Source: Campylobacterales bacterium | Lineage (GTDB): Bacteria; Campylobacterota; Campylobacteria; Campylobacterales; QNZT01 | Length of the DNA stretch: 7,242 bases | Direction of reading: 5' to 3' | Assembly (NCBI GenBank): GCA_015662615.1 | Contig: DQTU01000010.1 | Span: forward strand, 1 to 7,242 | Shown here: piece by piece, positions 6,130-7,242 of the stretch | Layout: every line of letters starts with the position of its first letter | Position numbering within the stretch: position 1 is the stretch's first letter | Notes under the pieces: model-generated | What the model was told of the DNA's origin: nothing | The model's input: only the letters and a program-made list of their open reading frames with translations | Database searches by the model: none | Position numbers and translations under genes: made by a program

Positions 6130-6984
6130 CTAAATTTTACTTAGTGACGGTGCAAAAGCTTTAGTACTAACTTGCACCCTCTCACCAATATTAAACTCTC
6201 GAGCCTCGTGATTATCCAAAACTATCTCAACAACCTGCTGACCGATAGCAACCACAGCGATATAAATCACATCTGCTTTAACAATATCTAAAATCTCTCC
6301 AGAAAACGAAAATTTTTGACTACCATAAGTATGTAAAAGGATCTCTTTAGGTGTGCCGTCTTTAACAATTTTTCCCTGTTCAAGCACCACTACACGATGC
6401 GCTAAACGATAAATTTCGCTTGGGTCATGACTAACCATGATGGTCGTAGTTCCAAACTCTTTATGTAGGGTCAGTATCTCATTTTGAAGTTTTATTCGCA
6501 TGGATGGGTCAAGTGCTGATAATGGTTCATCCATGAGTAACAATTTAGGACGATTCATCATGGCACGACAAAGACTTACTCTCTGCTTCTGTCCACCACT
6601 TAAAGTTACTGGCAGTCGTTTTTTGAGTTCACTAAGCTCAGTAATCTCAAGCAGATGATTGGCTAATTTTCTATCTTTATTAACAAAAAGTAAATTTTCC
6701 TCAACACTCATGTTTGGAAAAAGTGCATAATCTTGAAAAATAAAACCAATCTCTCTTTTTTGTGGCGAAAGGGAGAAGTTTTTGTCAAGCCATGTAGTAT
6801 CGCCAATTTTAATTTCTCCAGATGCACTTTCAAGACCAGCGAGAATACGAAGAAGAGTCGTTTTTCCGCTACCACTTTGACCTGTTAGGGCAATGAAGTC
6901 GTATTCTTTTATGTTGAGGTTTATATCTAAGTTCATTAAGCCGTTTGAACCATGGAGGGGCTTTTGTATGTTTATGGTTATCAT
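6130..6984 (-). CDS. modC: Molybdate ABC transporter ATP-binding protein
   Basis: The ATPase subunit that powers molybdate (or tungstate) uptake with ModB and a periplasmic binding protein. In order: Walker A GQSGSGKTT (35-43), Q-loop Gln84 in FIFQDYALFP, signature LSGGQKQR (128-135), Walker B LLLMDEP with catalytic Glu153, D-loop SALD (156-159), and switch His186. EPLSALDPSMRIKLQNEI is typical of ModC. From about residue 225 comes a single TOBE-like domain ending VSTKAFAPSLSKI, close to the 'SKAFNP' end seen in short ModC proteins, which would sense oxyanion. At 284 residues it is shorter than the 350-residue E. coli ModC, which has two TOBE units. The gene starts at ATG 6984, overlapping the TGA of a small ORF (ATGA) with no clear ribosome site of its own, so translation is probably coupled. 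A sulfate or other oxyanion role is possible but less likely, given the TOBE domain. Confidence 0.8.
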   Translation of the reverse strand: MITINIQKPLHGSNGLMNLDINLNIKEYDFIALTGQSGSGKTTLLRILAGLESASGEIKIGDTTWLDKNFSLSPQKREIGFIFQDYALFPNMSVEENLLFVNKDRKLANHLLEITELSELKKRLPVTLSGGQKQRVSLCRAMMNRPKLLLMDEPLSALDPSMRIKLQNEILTLHKEFGTTTIMVSHDPSEIYRLAHRVVVLEQGKIVKDGTPKEILLHTYGSQKFSFSGEILDIVKADVIYIAVVAIGQQVVEIVLDNHEAREFNIGERVQVSTKAFAPSLSKI

Positions 6985-7154
6985 TTTATCAAACCATCAT
7001 AAATCGTATCATCAAACTCTTTTGTTATCTTCAAAGACTCATCTCTAACCTTCTTAGAAACATTTTTTATCTGTTTTTTCAATTTTCTATTTTTAAATAA
7101 CATAATGGCTTTTTCAATTAAACTTTTTATCTCAAATCCCAAACTTACTACCAT
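6981..7154 (-). CDS. Small charged protein between modB and modC, unknown function
   Basis: A 57-residue ORF that starts inside the 3' end of modB (23-base overlap) and ends with a TGA overlapping the modC ATG, so it is stitched to both neighbours by overlaps. The sequence is amphipathic at the start (LGFEIKSLIEKAIMLF) and then very basic and charged (NRKLKKQIKNVSKKVRDESL, then KITKEFDDTIYDGL), consistent with helix or a short coiled coil; there is no signal peptide. I recognise no family. The start is uncertain: ATG 7154 gives 57 residues, ATG 7103 gives 40, and neither has a strong ribosome site. The frame stays open further upstream to an ATG at 7235, but that part is a shadow of modB. It fills the only gap between modB and modC, so it could be real and coupled, or only a chance open frame. 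Confidence 0.5.
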   Translation of the reverse strand: MVVSLGFEIKSLIEKAIMLFKNRKLKKQIKNVSKKVRDESLKITKEFDDTIYDGLIK

Positions 7155-7242
7155 GTTTCTGATTAAAAACATAAACCCCAAGCAAAACAATAAAACTAAG
7201 TCCAACCATAATTGCACTATAAACATGAGCAGCACTATAATC
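7132..7242 (-). CDS. modB: C-terminal end of the molybdate ABC transporter permease
   Basis: A minus-strand frame is open from the window edge and gives 36 residues before TGA: DYSAAHVYSAIMVGLSF, then IVLLGVYVFNQKHGSKFGI. The pattern of a short acidic/Ala segment, one last membrane helix and a basic tail is what ModB-type permeases show at the C-terminus (usually 'Y..A..LSL.LL..SF..L...Y..NR'). Its place just upstream of modC on the same strand supports ModB, the inner-membrane channel subunit. Only one helix is visible, so family assignment rests mostly on context. The next ORF starts inside its last 23 bases. Confidence 0.6.
   Translation of the reverse strand, partial: DYSAAHVYSAIMVGLSFIVLLGVYVFNQKHGSKFGI

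Noticed and set aside
6981..7235. 84-residue minus-strand ORF starting at 7235
   Set aside because: Its first 27 codons lie over the last helix of modB in another frame; only the part from about 7154 downward can be a separate gene.
1..7242. tRNA, rRNA, CRISPR array, transposase or attachment-site signals
   Set aside because: Read-through on both strands showed no cloverleaf-like segments, spaced direct repeats, transposase-like protein or duplicated ends; a covariance or repeat search could still find weak ones.

Overview
The window looks like a chromosomal piece from a low-GC Gram-negative bacterium. A class II dihydroorotase, a short ModC with an epsilonproteobacterial-looking C-terminus, a dodecin and AT-rich promoters with TATAAT boxes and poor -35 elements together suggest Campylobacterota (Sulfurimonas/Sulfurovum-like). 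That placement is inference from composition and protein style, not from a marker gene.

Layout. (1) Positions 1-1200, plus strand: the tail of a P-loop ATPase that in other bacteria continues into a TPR domain. Here it is split over three reading frames, so it is probably a decayed gene, or carries uncorrected single-base deletions. (2) 1201-4316, minus strand: a three-gene run in the order pyrC (dihydroorotase), a secreted protein with a GIGHFIWYP motif, and a CPA1/NhaP-type cation:proton antiporter. The genes overlap or lie 12 bases apart, so they are probably one transcript. (3) 4317-4455: a divergent, very AT-rich promoter region with a -10 box facing each way and overlapping palindromes. 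(4) 4456-6127, plus strand: a lipoamide-dehydrogenase/mercuric-reductase-like flavoprotein followed by dodecin, a flavin-storage protein. (5) 6130-7242, minus strand: the end of a molybdate ABC transporter operon (modB tail, a small overlapping ORF, then modC).

How the genes work together. Dodecin beside an FAD enzyme fits a flavin-related pair. The modB and modC genes make up the membrane and ATPase parts of a molybdate importer. The pyrC run mixes pyrimidine synthesis, a cell-envelope protein and ion homeostasis with no obvious shared pathway. Genes are packed tightly: both convergent pairs end within 0-2 bases of each other, and no gene-free stretch is longer than about 140 bases.

I found no complete new multi-gene system. 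The points most worth following are the small ORF stitched between modB and modC, the flavoprotein that lacks the usual His/Glu catalytic pair, the conserved secreted lysozyme-like protein, and the broken ATPase-TPR gene with a slippery T run.
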